The notes beneath the pieces are model-generated. The model worked only from the letters and a program-made list of their open reading frames with translations. It was not told where the DNA came from and did no database searches. 64,000 nt of DNA from Ophioderma brevispina (lineage: Eukaryota > Echinodermata > Ophiuroidea > Amphilepidida > Ophiodermatidae), in the NCBI GenBank assembly GCA_023653785.1, contig JAMKCH010019800.1:1-64000 (forward strand), written 5' to 3'. Below are positions 1 through 9,567 of this stretch, one piece after another. The translations under genes were made by a program, and so were the position numbers. Each line of letters begins with the position of its first letter. The stretch's first letter is position 1.

Positions 1-660
1 GCTAACTTTGCGTGCTCTTCAGCGATTCTATCGTTAATTCGTGAACTTGAACATAATTTGAAGTTGTCTTGACAATGACTAATCAAAAGCTTGCAGTAAA
101 AAAAATCAGTTACTTGAAGCAAATGTTTGCAGAATGCAAATCAGCTCCAGCGTTTTTGCTGTTAAGTTTTTTCTGCCAGTGAGATTGGGATGAAGCTTTG
201 CTGCAAATACATTTTCTATGAACTGCTGCCAAACATTGGGGGTTTCATAAGAAAGAAAAACCACTCCAAAAAATGTTAGGACCAGTATCTTAAGTTAGAG
301 CTATGTTGTGTGGATGCTGATAAGACAGAATGTCTGGCTTACTCTTTTGTGAAACAAAATAGGGAATGCTCCCACTGTCAAACATGCTTTATTCTGTCTT
401 GCATGAAAAAGTGTTGTAACACAGTGAAGTGTGTGATCAATGGGGGAGTAGACATTTAGTTGTAAATACAATGAGCAGATTTGATTTAGTCCTATTTGGA
501 GGGATTTTATATTATGTAAAACTCTTAGATGCCATGCATTTATGGAAGGACAACAATTTCCTTGTAAAATAGAGGATGTACTTGCTTAACATTATTCTCA
601 GTTATAATGATAATGATGTGAATAGATACTGAAACTCATATGTAAATATAGGTAGTATAT
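1..660. other. Non-coding sequence upstream of zinc-finger unit A
   Basis: I see no gene, tRNA or clear repeat here. It is AT-rich and lies upstream of the 3' splice site of unit A, so it is probably intron or intergenic DNA. Confidence 0.5.
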
Positions 661-668
661 GTCTTCAT

Positions 669-710
669 GTAGTAGTCACAGTAGGGCAGTAGTAGATAGA
701 CCAGCAGACA
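669..710 (+). repeat. Single unit of the CACAGTAGGGCAGTAG minisatellite
   Basis: One copy of the 29-bp unit that is expanded to about 14 copies at 8925-9325. It is followed by the same 'ccagcagacagacag' flank, so it marks the equivalent position in front of unit A. Confidence 0.7.
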
Positions 711-840
711 GACAGGACAGCAGATGGAGGATAACTCGGCAGAGAACTAGTAGGACATGCTTTTAAAAGACTAACCACTATGTATTTTTATTTTGAAAAA
801 ATTCAATATGCTGTGTGACAAGATTTTGCAATTGTGCTTT

Positions 841-851
841 TTTGTTTGCAG
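841..851 (+). promoter_or_regulatory. 3' splice site of unit A
   Basis: A pyrimidine-rich tract ends in TTTGTTTGCAG. The same acceptor occurs in units B (9475), C (17564) and D (23232), 90-190 bp before the first coding positions. Confidence 0.6.
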
Positions 852-2458
852 ATCGATACCACAAAGACATTTTTCCAGAGTATGATGATCTTCCTCTTAT
901 TTAGTGTTTGACTAAGACACCCACGATTCTTGCAGAAAATCCAATGAAGTTGCAATTAGGAAATCTTACACCCGGTGGAATTTTAGTTTGCGTTCTGGTT
1001 GTAATTTGCATTCACATATTAAAAGGCAAGCAGGGGGTGAAGTTGAATTTCTGCAAATCAATGTGGATCAATGCGATTGAGCGATGTAAAGATAACTGGA
1101 AAAAATTGTGGGAAAAGAATCTCTGCTGGCTAATGAGTGTGGTATTTGCAACAAGAAGATTCTGACTCGGAGGACTAGAAGTGGTGCAGTGCTTGAGCGG
1201 ATGTGCGGGGGAACCCCAAACTTCTGAGGTTCAGGTAAAAAAGGAATGACAAACTAGGGACGTACAAGATGGCTTCAAAGAGACGTAATCTGAGGACACT
1301 GACACCTGAAGATGAGGTGTTGACAATGATAATGAAATGAAAGGCAGAAGGTATGATGGTAGTGAAGATACTGGACATGATGTGGAGTTGGTGGTTGGAG
1401 CGATCACAGTGATGTTGACAACCAAATCTGTAAAAGAGGATGATGGGTATGGTCAAGGTTGAAGATGGTGGAGAATTGAGATTGACAAGAAACCACCAGC
1501 AGGAGGTATTGACAAGACTTTGTTGGCCCCAGATGTGCTGGAATTAAGGGCACACAAGAAGAACAAAGATGGTGAAGCCACAGTTGCATATTTTGTCACA
1601 ACAGTTTGTAAAATAATGTTTTTCTTGCATGTGACCTTCACATACAAACAATGAAAAATCACTGAAGCCTTACCAGTTTGCAGTGATTGTGAGCAACGAT
1701 TTATTGGCAAAACATTTGAAGAGACACGTCGCGAAACGCAAGCCAACATGAGAGGGTGAACAGGTCTGCAAGATTTGTAACAAATCATCTACCAGAAAGA
1801 ATTGGTTAGAAAAACTATAGGATCAGGTTCATGCTCAAAAGCCCCTTTTAGATGCTCAATTTATACTGTACACAGGAATTTAAAGAAAAAGAGGATTTGA
1901 AAAGACATGAGGAGGATTCACTCGGGAGAGAAGCCGTACATGTGTCAGACATGTGGGGGAAAAAAATTTCTTAGATGTGAAGAACTTGAAGGCACATAAG
2001 AGAATTCAACAGGTGATTTTAGCTACTGCACATGGTGTCCAAAGTTCGCACCAACAGGGACGAACACGAGACAGATATTGAAAAAGGGCATTGCAAACAC
2101 AGAAGAAAACAAACTGAGAAAAAAGTCACATTTGTGACAAATGCGGTGGTGCGTTCTCTACCAAAATTCTGCCTTACGCCGGCATTGCCAAATTCACACA
2201 AGGAAATATTGTTACCCTTGTGATATGTGCGATTTTTTTGATTCCAAAAAGGGAACTTGAAACAACACATCTCGTCAGTTCACAAAAAGCTGAAGCCGCA
2301 CATAGGTCAATAATGCGGGAAGACATTTTGCTGAAGAGAGGAAGGGATAATCATGAAAGGACCTCACACGGGGAAGAAGCTATTCATGGGAAAATATGCG
2401 GAAAGCAGAGTACAAGAGTCGTGATGGGTATCAGTACCACAAGAAGACTCACACCGCT

Positions 2459-2504
<46 letters not shown>

Positions 2505-3367
2505 TTTGAATGTGAATCAATGCGGGTTTCGCACAATTCGTTCACAGAGAGCATGGAAAGAACACTACAAAAAAAGCAGCACTCAGAAAAGGCAGGGTCC
2601 TAATTATGATTGCCATCAAATGCAACATGTCTTTCATGCTAAAGCAAAGCCTTTCGTGACATACAGACAGCATAAGATGGGGTGGAGATAGTTACAAAAA
2701 AGCACATCGATGCTCACTGTGTGATTTTTCATCAGACGACAAGCGGGGCATTGAAGAAGGCATATGCAACGATGCCATGCAGAAGACCCTAGTTTTGAAT
2801 GTGGGGGCGGGTACTGCAAAAAAAAGTCCACACCAAAGCCACACTGCATATCAATGTTGGAAAATCAGCATGTGAAATATTTTTTCACCTTCGCCTGAGC
2901 AGTCTCCAAAACTGAATCCCATCAACTGTAGGCCCTGCTACTGAGGCACGTGGTTAAAAAAGAAAGTCTAACAACACAAGTTCTTCAGCAGCCACAACAT
3001 CAGTCCCCATTTCAGCCACGCCAGTTTCAACAATTCCCATTTCAGCATCTCGAACTAAAACACTTCTCTTTTACAGATGAGGATGTCATTGCAAGAGCAG
3101 TATTGGGATTCACTTCCTGAAATGTGGATCAAACAATTCTCTTGTTGATTATTCTGCTCACCAGCTCTTCTACACTATCATCAAATGCAACAACAACAGT
3201 CCTTCAACAGCAGTTTGCTGCTACAACTATCTCTCAGCAGTGCTTTCTGAAACAGTCTCTCCCACAACTATCACTGCTGCAAGTATAGAAGTGCTAGAGG
3301 CAGTATTATGGACTGCTTCCGGAGAGTTTGCAGGTCTTACAGGAAGTCACTGTTTCTCAACTAATGA
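852..3367 (+). pseudogene. Zinc-finger unit A, indel-riddled copy of unit B
   Basis: This aligns end to end with unit B (9568-11923). It has the same CxxC module near 1046-1150, the same 14-finger order and the same Ser/Thr-rich tail with two AVLG-type motifs near 3090 and 3290. An ATG at 944 sits where B has TTG. No reading frame stays open for more than about 130 codons, because single-base insertions and deletions occur every ten bases or so while substitutions are few. A 39-base T run (2462-2500) replaces a short stretch inside finger 10-11 coding sequence. A true pseudogene usually accumulates more substitutions than this, so an unpolished long-read gap fill is an equally good explanation. 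The upstream acceptor (TTTGTTTGCAG, ending at 851) is preserved. Confidence 0.75.
2462..2500 (+). repeat. 39-base T homopolymer inside zinc-finger unit A
   Basis: An uninterrupted T run lies where unit B reads gagTACAAGTTTGAATG. It replaces or interrupts the linker before finger 11. No target-site duplication is evident. Confidence 0.9.
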
Positions 3368-3542
3368 TCACCACTAAACCACATTTACTGTGAAGCTTTA
3401 CATGCAAGTTACGTAATCATACCTAACATTTCTAGGCAATTTAAAAACATCTAAATCATTTTTGTTCTTTGTGTCACCTGCAAAAGATTGCCCAGGGACT
3501 TACAATCAGTCATTCTGTCTGCGATGGTGCCTGTCGGATGTT

Positions 3543-3873
3543 TTAAGGGTGATGACCCGATTAAGTCCTAAGCGTTTCATCTTGATAGAATGGCTTTCAC
3601 CCCCAAACCCCATCGGTAAAAAAGTTTCACACTATAGGGTTCATCCCATTTTGACGTGAGCGCTTAAAAACATAATTTTGTAATCCCATAGAGTATGTGT
3701 AAATTAATATTAGGCACATTTAAGCTCATAAACACCCAATCAAACAGCCTTAGCACTAAGATTTTCAAGGTAAATTTAGCTTTCTTCTGATACCAAATGT
3801 TTTACTACTTCTAGGTCAAATCTGGGCGTCACTGGGGATGAGGCGATTAGCATTGGGGACCAGGGCCCTTTAA
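3543..3873 (+). mobile_element. TTAA-flanked MITE, 'TTAAAGGG' family, copy 1 (empty site for nested MITE)
   Basis: The ends read TTAAGGGTGATGACCCG and ...CAGGGCCCTTTAA, an imperfect terminal inverted repeat. Related copies are at 12077-12748, 31437-31809 and 36540-36744. This copy lacks the 330-bp MITE found inside the 12-kb copy and so shows the empty site. Confidence 0.55.
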
Positions 3874-3959
3874 GTTGTGTTGTCTGATATTAAGTTGCAG
3901 GGAAGTTTTGATTGCCAGTCAAAACACTCAATACAATTGAAAACCATTATTCTTGTTGT

Positions 3960-5425
3960 AAGGATCTAAGGTGGGAAAATTGGTATCAAACATAATGATA
4001 AAATTGGATGATTTACGCCCAATATTTATTGGCTAAGATTGCTAGGGAAGTTTTAAAATATTGGGCTTGAATGCATCTCGCCCAATATTTGGTGTGCAAC
4101 TCATAGCTCAAACCAATAAACAGGTGCTCACATCCATCAATTTTATACCAGACTTGGGTTATAGGTTTAGAGTCTGCAGCACCTTCCTTAGCTGATGTGG
4201 TCCAAGGTAACATTCATGTCAAGGTATCTCAGGTCAAGTTGTAAGAAGAAGTTCGTGGTAATCACAAAAGAAGGGTAAACCTAGTGGTTGAAGAACCACC
4301 TTGTTTTTAAAATAACATGAGATGAATTCCCAAAAAAATTTGTGACCCATGTATGGGCCTGTATGGTAAGGGCTGGGCTCACTCCACATCAGCAATAAAC
4401 CGGAATGTAAGAACAGAATATGCGAAGAGGTAAAATTTTTTGCGCAGAGAGGTTGACCAGAAAAAATCTGCTTAAAGGCATTGATTGGAAAAAAACAGAC
4501 ATGGGAATGAACCACACAGCCCAACCGGCAATAATGAAGCCATCTTGAAACCTGATACATAACCCGGATATGTTGGTTTCTTCAATTATTTTCCTTTTAT
4601 GGCTTCTTATCTTTTACTTCTTAAAGCGACATGAGGAGATTTCCTAGAAAGAAGCGCCCCAATTTTTGCTTCCGAACCCCTGTTTTTTTTATATATTTGG
4701 AATGCTACCAATGGATTAGATCACACCTGAAGTGAATAAGCCGAATACGCCGTTCTTTATGTAATAGGATGATGATTAGTACTTTCTGTAGTGCACGACC
4801 CGAAAGTCAAAGCACGGGCTTCTATTGGGGAACGAGTTACGATAGTTGGCCCAGTTCAAAACAAGGTGTGCGGTTTTCTTTTGCACCTCTGTTTGTCCAA
4901 TACATCCTTCGAAACGTCTCGGTAGTGGGTTCAAACGATCGTGAATGAATTTGGAGAGAAATTCGTGTTATCCTAAAAAAATCAATCGCCTGTCACTTAA
5001 AACTATTTTTTTTTTTACTCTCTGAAAAAATACTATTTTTATTGGAACCAACTATGATATCCCCAACTGATTTTGTCTCAATGTGCAGGGTTGTAATGAG
5101 CATCTTCTAGGAATGTCGTGACACAGCATTTTGTAAAATATAGTATGGTAAGCCAATTTTTTAAAATGTTAGAGTATGAAAGGGATTCCATATTTGTTTT
5201 TAATTTCTAAAGGAAAGTTACAACCATTTCATATTGTACGAGGAAATACTGTTACATAGAATGCAGTTATGTAATGTAAGCAGCTTCTTCTGAGCAGGTG
5301 GCAAAAAGGGGAAGGAAAATATTTTCGGGACAAGCATATATTTAAGTCAATTGGTGCATATGGGCCTTGTGCTTTTCACTGTTTACATGCATGTGCAGAA
5401 AAAGCAATAAATTCCATGGGGGAGG
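3960..5425 (+). repeat. Segmental duplication, left half, copy 1 (X1)
   Basis: This is collinear with 6385-7868, but the two differ by frequent one- to few-base indels. It contains no credible gene. The pattern of many indels and few clustered substitutions resembles unpolished sequence. Confidence 0.75.
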
Positions 5426-5830
5426 GGGAAAGAGGCGGGAAAGATTCCCAATGAGGGAAGCCCCCCCCTTCCCTTGGTTACGTCACTGAGGAATGGGATC
5501 GTGTCGCAGAAAAAAGAAGGATTTTGTAATTAGAAAATTATTATCGGAGATCTCCGGCTAACAACGGGCTGCTGGAAACAACGTTCCTTCCAATATGAGA
5601 TAGCTGGGAAATTGCGTCATTGTACGTGTTCTACACTCATCCATTGGTTGTTTTGTCAGTAGGCAAGTTAAGTAGAGGTTCATTTTCGTGAGGTGGCACA
5701 ATTTATTCATTTCGGATATTAATTTGGCGGTTTCCAAGTCCGCCATTAAGTTACCAAAATAGCCGATTCCAGGCTTCTAATTACAAAAAACGCTTCTTTT
5801 ATTGACAAATCCATTTGGGTGAGGGCAACA

Positions 5831-6305
5831 TGTGGTCCAGTGGATCAGCGCTCGGGCCCGCACGCCAAAGGTTGTGGGTACGAGCCCCCGCTGGGGCCAA
5901 TGTGTTTCGCCCTTTGAGTAAGGCGCTTTACCTCAATTACTCCTCTGCACCGCAGTGGCTTAACAGCTTTTTTTTCGGTGGGGGGGGGCACATAGATTTC
6001 CAGGGGGGCAAACATAGATTTAAACATTGTTGGTATCGGGTATGGCCTATGTAAATCACTATTTCGGGGGGCAAAGATTCCCCCACAGGGGGGCAGCTGC
6101 CCCCGCCCCCTCTGGTTACGACTGCTACCCATGGTATAAATGGGTACCGGTATTATTCAATGCTGGGAAAGGTAACAGACTAGCTGTAGATGAGGTGTGG
6201 CAATCCCCCTACAACAACATATGGTGGAGTCTGACACAATCGCTTCGAAAGAGAGATGGCACTCCGTTCATGGTGTACACAGGTCCGTCCCCTTTACCCC
6301 TTTAC
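5831..6305 (+). mobile_element. tRNA-derived SINE interrupted by a GC-rich palindromic element
   Basis: The head reads TGGTCCAGTGGATCAGCG (Box A-like) followed by GGGTACGAGCCCC (Box B-like). The body carries 'AAGGCGCTTTACCTCAATTA', 'ATAAATGGGTACCGG' and 'TCGCTTCGAAAGAGAGATGG', all shared with the uninterrupted copy at 12865-13152. The interruption is at 5952-6125. The family was not identified by search. Confidence 0.75.
5952..6125. mobile_element. Palindromic 'GCAGTGGCTTAAC' element nested in a SINE
   Basis: It begins GCAGTGGCTTAACAGC and ends CTGGTTACGACTGC, which are inverted relative to each other. The inside is rich in G and C runs. Comparison with the SINE at 12865 shows the exact point of insertion. 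Similar ends occur at 21437 and at 57455-57823. Confidence 0.65.
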
Positions 6306-6384
6306 TTTTTTACACATTTGAGCATGTCACTCGCCGAGTATAGTTTGGCAGATATTACCAACACAACTTAAGTTGCCAAAATAT

Positions 6385-7868
6385 CATAAGTGTGGGAAAA
6401 GTATTTGGATCCAAAACATAATGATAAATTGGTTGATTTTCACCCAATATTAATTGGTCTTTAAGCTGTAATGACGTATTTTAAAATATTGGGCTTTGAC
6501 TGCATCTCGCCCAATATTTGTGCAACTCATAGCTCAACCAATATAATTACATGTGCATCCATCAATCACATTTTAGGTTAACAGCACTTGGGTTATAGGG
6601 AGTAGTATGTAGCACCTTCATAGCTGATGGTGGTCAAGGTAACTATATCATGGTCAAAGGTTATCTAGGTCAAGTTGTAAGGGAAAGTTCATGTGGTAAT
6701 CACAAAAGCAGGACAACAGTAGGAGTTTGAGAACCACCTTGTTTTTAAAATAACATGAGATAATTCCACCAAAAAATTGGGACCCAATGTATGTGGCTGT
6801 ATGTAAGGGCTGGGCTCACTCCACATCAGCAATAAACCCAGAATGTAAGAACAGAATTATGGGACGAAGGTATAAATTTTGACACCGTCAGCTTTTTTTC
6901 GAGTGACCAGCAAACCATCTGTCTCTAACAGGACATGATTGAGACTTTAAAAACAGGACCTGGAATGAACACAAGCCCAAACCGCCCAATCCTAATGAGC
7001 CATCTTTGAAACCGATTACATATATCCCTGATATGTATGGGTTTGCTCATGCACATTATTTTCCCATTTATGGCTTAAAGAGAATCATGAGGAGATTTCC
7101 AGAAAGAGCGCCCCCATTTTTCTCGAACCCCTGCTTACTTTTATTATATGTTTTGAACTGCTACCAAGGTTATTAGATCACACCTGAAGTGAATACGCCG
7201 CATACGCCGTCTTTTATGTAATAGGATGATGATTTAGTATTTCTGTCGGAACGACAGAAGTCAAAGAACGGTCTTATATGGGGGAACCATTACCGATAGT
7301 TGGCAAGTTCAAAACAACAAGGTTTGCGGTTTTTCTTTTGCACCTGCTCGTCCAATTTACTCCTTAGAACCGTTCTCGGAGGTGGTCTTCAACCGATCCA
7401 GTGAAATTTGAGAGAAATTCTATTTTCCCCTAAAAAAACATAATCTCCGTCACTACACAAATATACTCTCTGAAAATACTTATTTTATTGACCAACTATG
7501 ATATCCCAACATGATTTTGTCTCAATGTGCTTTAGTTTGTAATGGCATCTAGGAATGTAGTTACAAGCCTTTTGGTTAAATATCCGTATTGGTAAAGCCA
7601 ATTTTAAAATGTAGATTGTATGAAAGGGATTCATATTTTTGTTTTAATTTCTACAAGGAAGTACAACCATTTCCTATGTCATAGTAGGACTATGTTACAT
7701 AGAAGCAGTATGTAAGCAGCTTCTTCTGAGCAGGGACAAAAGGGGACTTTCTGATTTTCACGGGACAAGATATATTTAAGTCCATTGGTGCAATCACTGG
7801 GAACCTATTTGTGGCTTTCACTGTTATATCAGTGCATGATGCAGAAAAGCACTTTAAAGTTCCATGGG
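6385..7868 (+). repeat. Segmental duplication, left half, copy 2 (X1')
   Basis: Indel-rich counterpart of 3960-5425, sharing blocks such as GGGCTCACTCCACATCAGCA and TTAGATCACACCTGAAGTGA. No gene is seen. Confidence 0.75.
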
Positions 7869-8824
7869 GGAAAGAGGCGGGAAAGATTCCCAATGAGGGA
7901 AGCCCCCCCTTCCCTTGGTTACGTCACTGAGGAATGGGATCGTGTCGCAGAAAAAAGAAGGATTTTGTAATTAGAAAATTATTATCGGAGATCTCCGGCT
8001 AACAACGGGCTGCTGGAAACAACGTTCCTTCCAATATGAGATAGCTGGGAAATTGCGTCATTGTACGTGTTCTACACTCATCCATTGGTTGTTTTGTCAG
8101 TAGGCAAGTTAAGTAGAGGTTCATTTTCGTGAGGTGGCACAATTTATTCATTTCGGATATTAATTTGGCGGTTTCCAAGTCCGCCATTAAGTTACCAAAA
8201 TAGCCGATTCCAGGCTTCTAATTACAAAAAACGCTTCTTTTATTGACAAATCCATTTGGGTGAGGGCAACATGTGGTCCAGTGGATCAGCGCTCGGGCCC
8301 GCACGCCAAAGGTTGTGGGTACGAGCCCCCGCTGGGGCCAATGTGTTTCGCCCTTTGAGTAAGGCGCTTTACCTCAATTACTCCTCTGCACCGCAGTGGC
8401 TTAACAGCTTTTTTTTCGGTGGGGGGGGGCACATAGATTTCCAGGGGGGCAAACATAGATTTAAACATTGTTGGTATCGGGTATGGCCTATGTAAATCAC
8501 TATTTCGGGGGGCAAGATTCCCCCACAGGGGGGCAGCTGCCCCCGCCCCCTCTGGTTACGACTGCTACCCATGGTATAAATGGGTACCGGTATTATTCAA
8601 TGCTGGGAAGGTAACAGACTAGCTGTAGATGAGGTGTGGCAATCCCCCTACAACAACATATGGTGGAGTCTGACACAATCGCTTCGAAAGAGAGATGGCA
8701 CTCCGTTCATGGTGTACACAGGTCCGTCCCCTTTACCCCTTTACTTTTTTACACATTTGAGCATGTCACTCGCCGAGTATAGTTTGGCAGATATTACCAA
8801 CACAACTTAAGTTGCCAAAATATC
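7869..8824 (+). repeat. Segmental duplication, right half, copy 2 (X2')
   Basis: Near-identical counterpart of 5426-6385. It contains the same interrupted SINE, including the nested element. Confidence 0.9.
8272..8746 (+). mobile_element. tRNA-derived SINE with nested palindromic element, duplicate copy
   Basis: Same SINE and same nested insertion as at 5831-6305. It therefore predates the 2.44-kb duplication and is not an independent insertion. Confidence 0.75.
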
Positions 8825-8924
8825 AAATTTTGAAAATGGGGGGCACTCTTCAAAAAATGTGTTTATTTGCTTTATATCAATTTTCGATTTATATTATTTT
8901 CACATTCAAGGACCTGTTTCGATT

Positions 8925-9325
8925 TCCAGTAGGGCAGTAGATTTACCTTGGTTCACAGTAGGGCAGTAGATGGACCTTGTTTCACAGTAGGGCAGTAGAT
9001 GGACCTTGTTTCACAGTAGGGCAGTAGATGGACCTTGTTTCACAGTAGGGCAGTAGATGGACCTTGTTTCACAGTAGGGGAGTAGTTTGACCTTGTTTCA
9101 CAGTAGGGCAGTAGATGGACCTTGTTTCACAGTAGGGCAGTAGATGGACCTCGTTTCACAGTAGGGCAGTAGATGGACCTTGTTTCACAGTAGGGAAGTA
9201 GTTTGACCTTGTTTCACAGTAGGGCAGTAGATGGACCTTGTTTCACAGTAGGGCAGTAGATGGACCTTGTTTCACAGTAGGGCAGTAGATGGACCTTGTT
9301 TCACAGTAGGGCGGTAGATGGACCA
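8925..9325 (+). repeat. 29-bp minisatellite, about 14 units
   Basis: The unit is CACAGTAGGGCAGTAGATGG plus ACCTTGTTT. Starts fall regularly at 8954, 8983, 9012, 9041, 9070 and so on to 9302. Variant units with AGTAGTTTGACC occur at 9070 and 9186, exactly four units apart, which suggests block amplification. The first unit (about 8925) and the last are degenerate. Confidence 0.95.
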
Positions 9326-9463
9326 GCAGACAGACAGACAGATGGGGATAACTAGGCAGAGACTTAGTAGACATTGCTTTTAAAAAAAGACTTTAAAACA
9401 CTTTCATTTTCATTTTGACAAAATTCAAGATTGCTGTGACAATATTTTTGGCATTTGTTTTTT

Positions 9464-9475
9464 GTTTGTTTGCAG
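9464..9475 (+). promoter_or_regulatory. 3' splice site of unit B
   Basis: A long T-rich tract ends TTTGTTTGCAG, matching the acceptors of the other three units. The exon would start at 9476. Confidence 0.65.
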
Positions 9476-9567
9476 CATAATATCCGTGGCATTTTAACCC
9501 GAGTATGATGATCATCATCTTATTTGCAGTGTTTGACTAAGGCACCCAAGATTCTTGAAGAAAGTCC

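Larger units (their letters stand above)
5426..6385 (+). repeat. Segmental duplication, right half, copy 1 (X2)
   Basis: This is nearly identical to 7869-8824 at an offset of 2441 bp, with only two single-base length differences visible over about 950 bp. It holds a SINE with a nested palindromic element. Confidence 0.9.

Noticed and set aside
2220..2603. 127-codon plus frame with a run of Phe
   Set aside because: It crosses the 39-T run in the indel-ridden unit A. The reading frame does not follow the zinc fingers except in short pieces.
5845..6371. Several open frames on both strands (repeated at 8286-8810)
   Set aside because: They fall in the SINE and its nested GC-rich element. Codon content follows repeat composition.
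8925..9325. CRISPR-like regular 29-bp repeat
   Set aside because: There are no unique spacers. The 29-bp units are directly adjacent, so it is a minisatellite in a eukaryotic genome.
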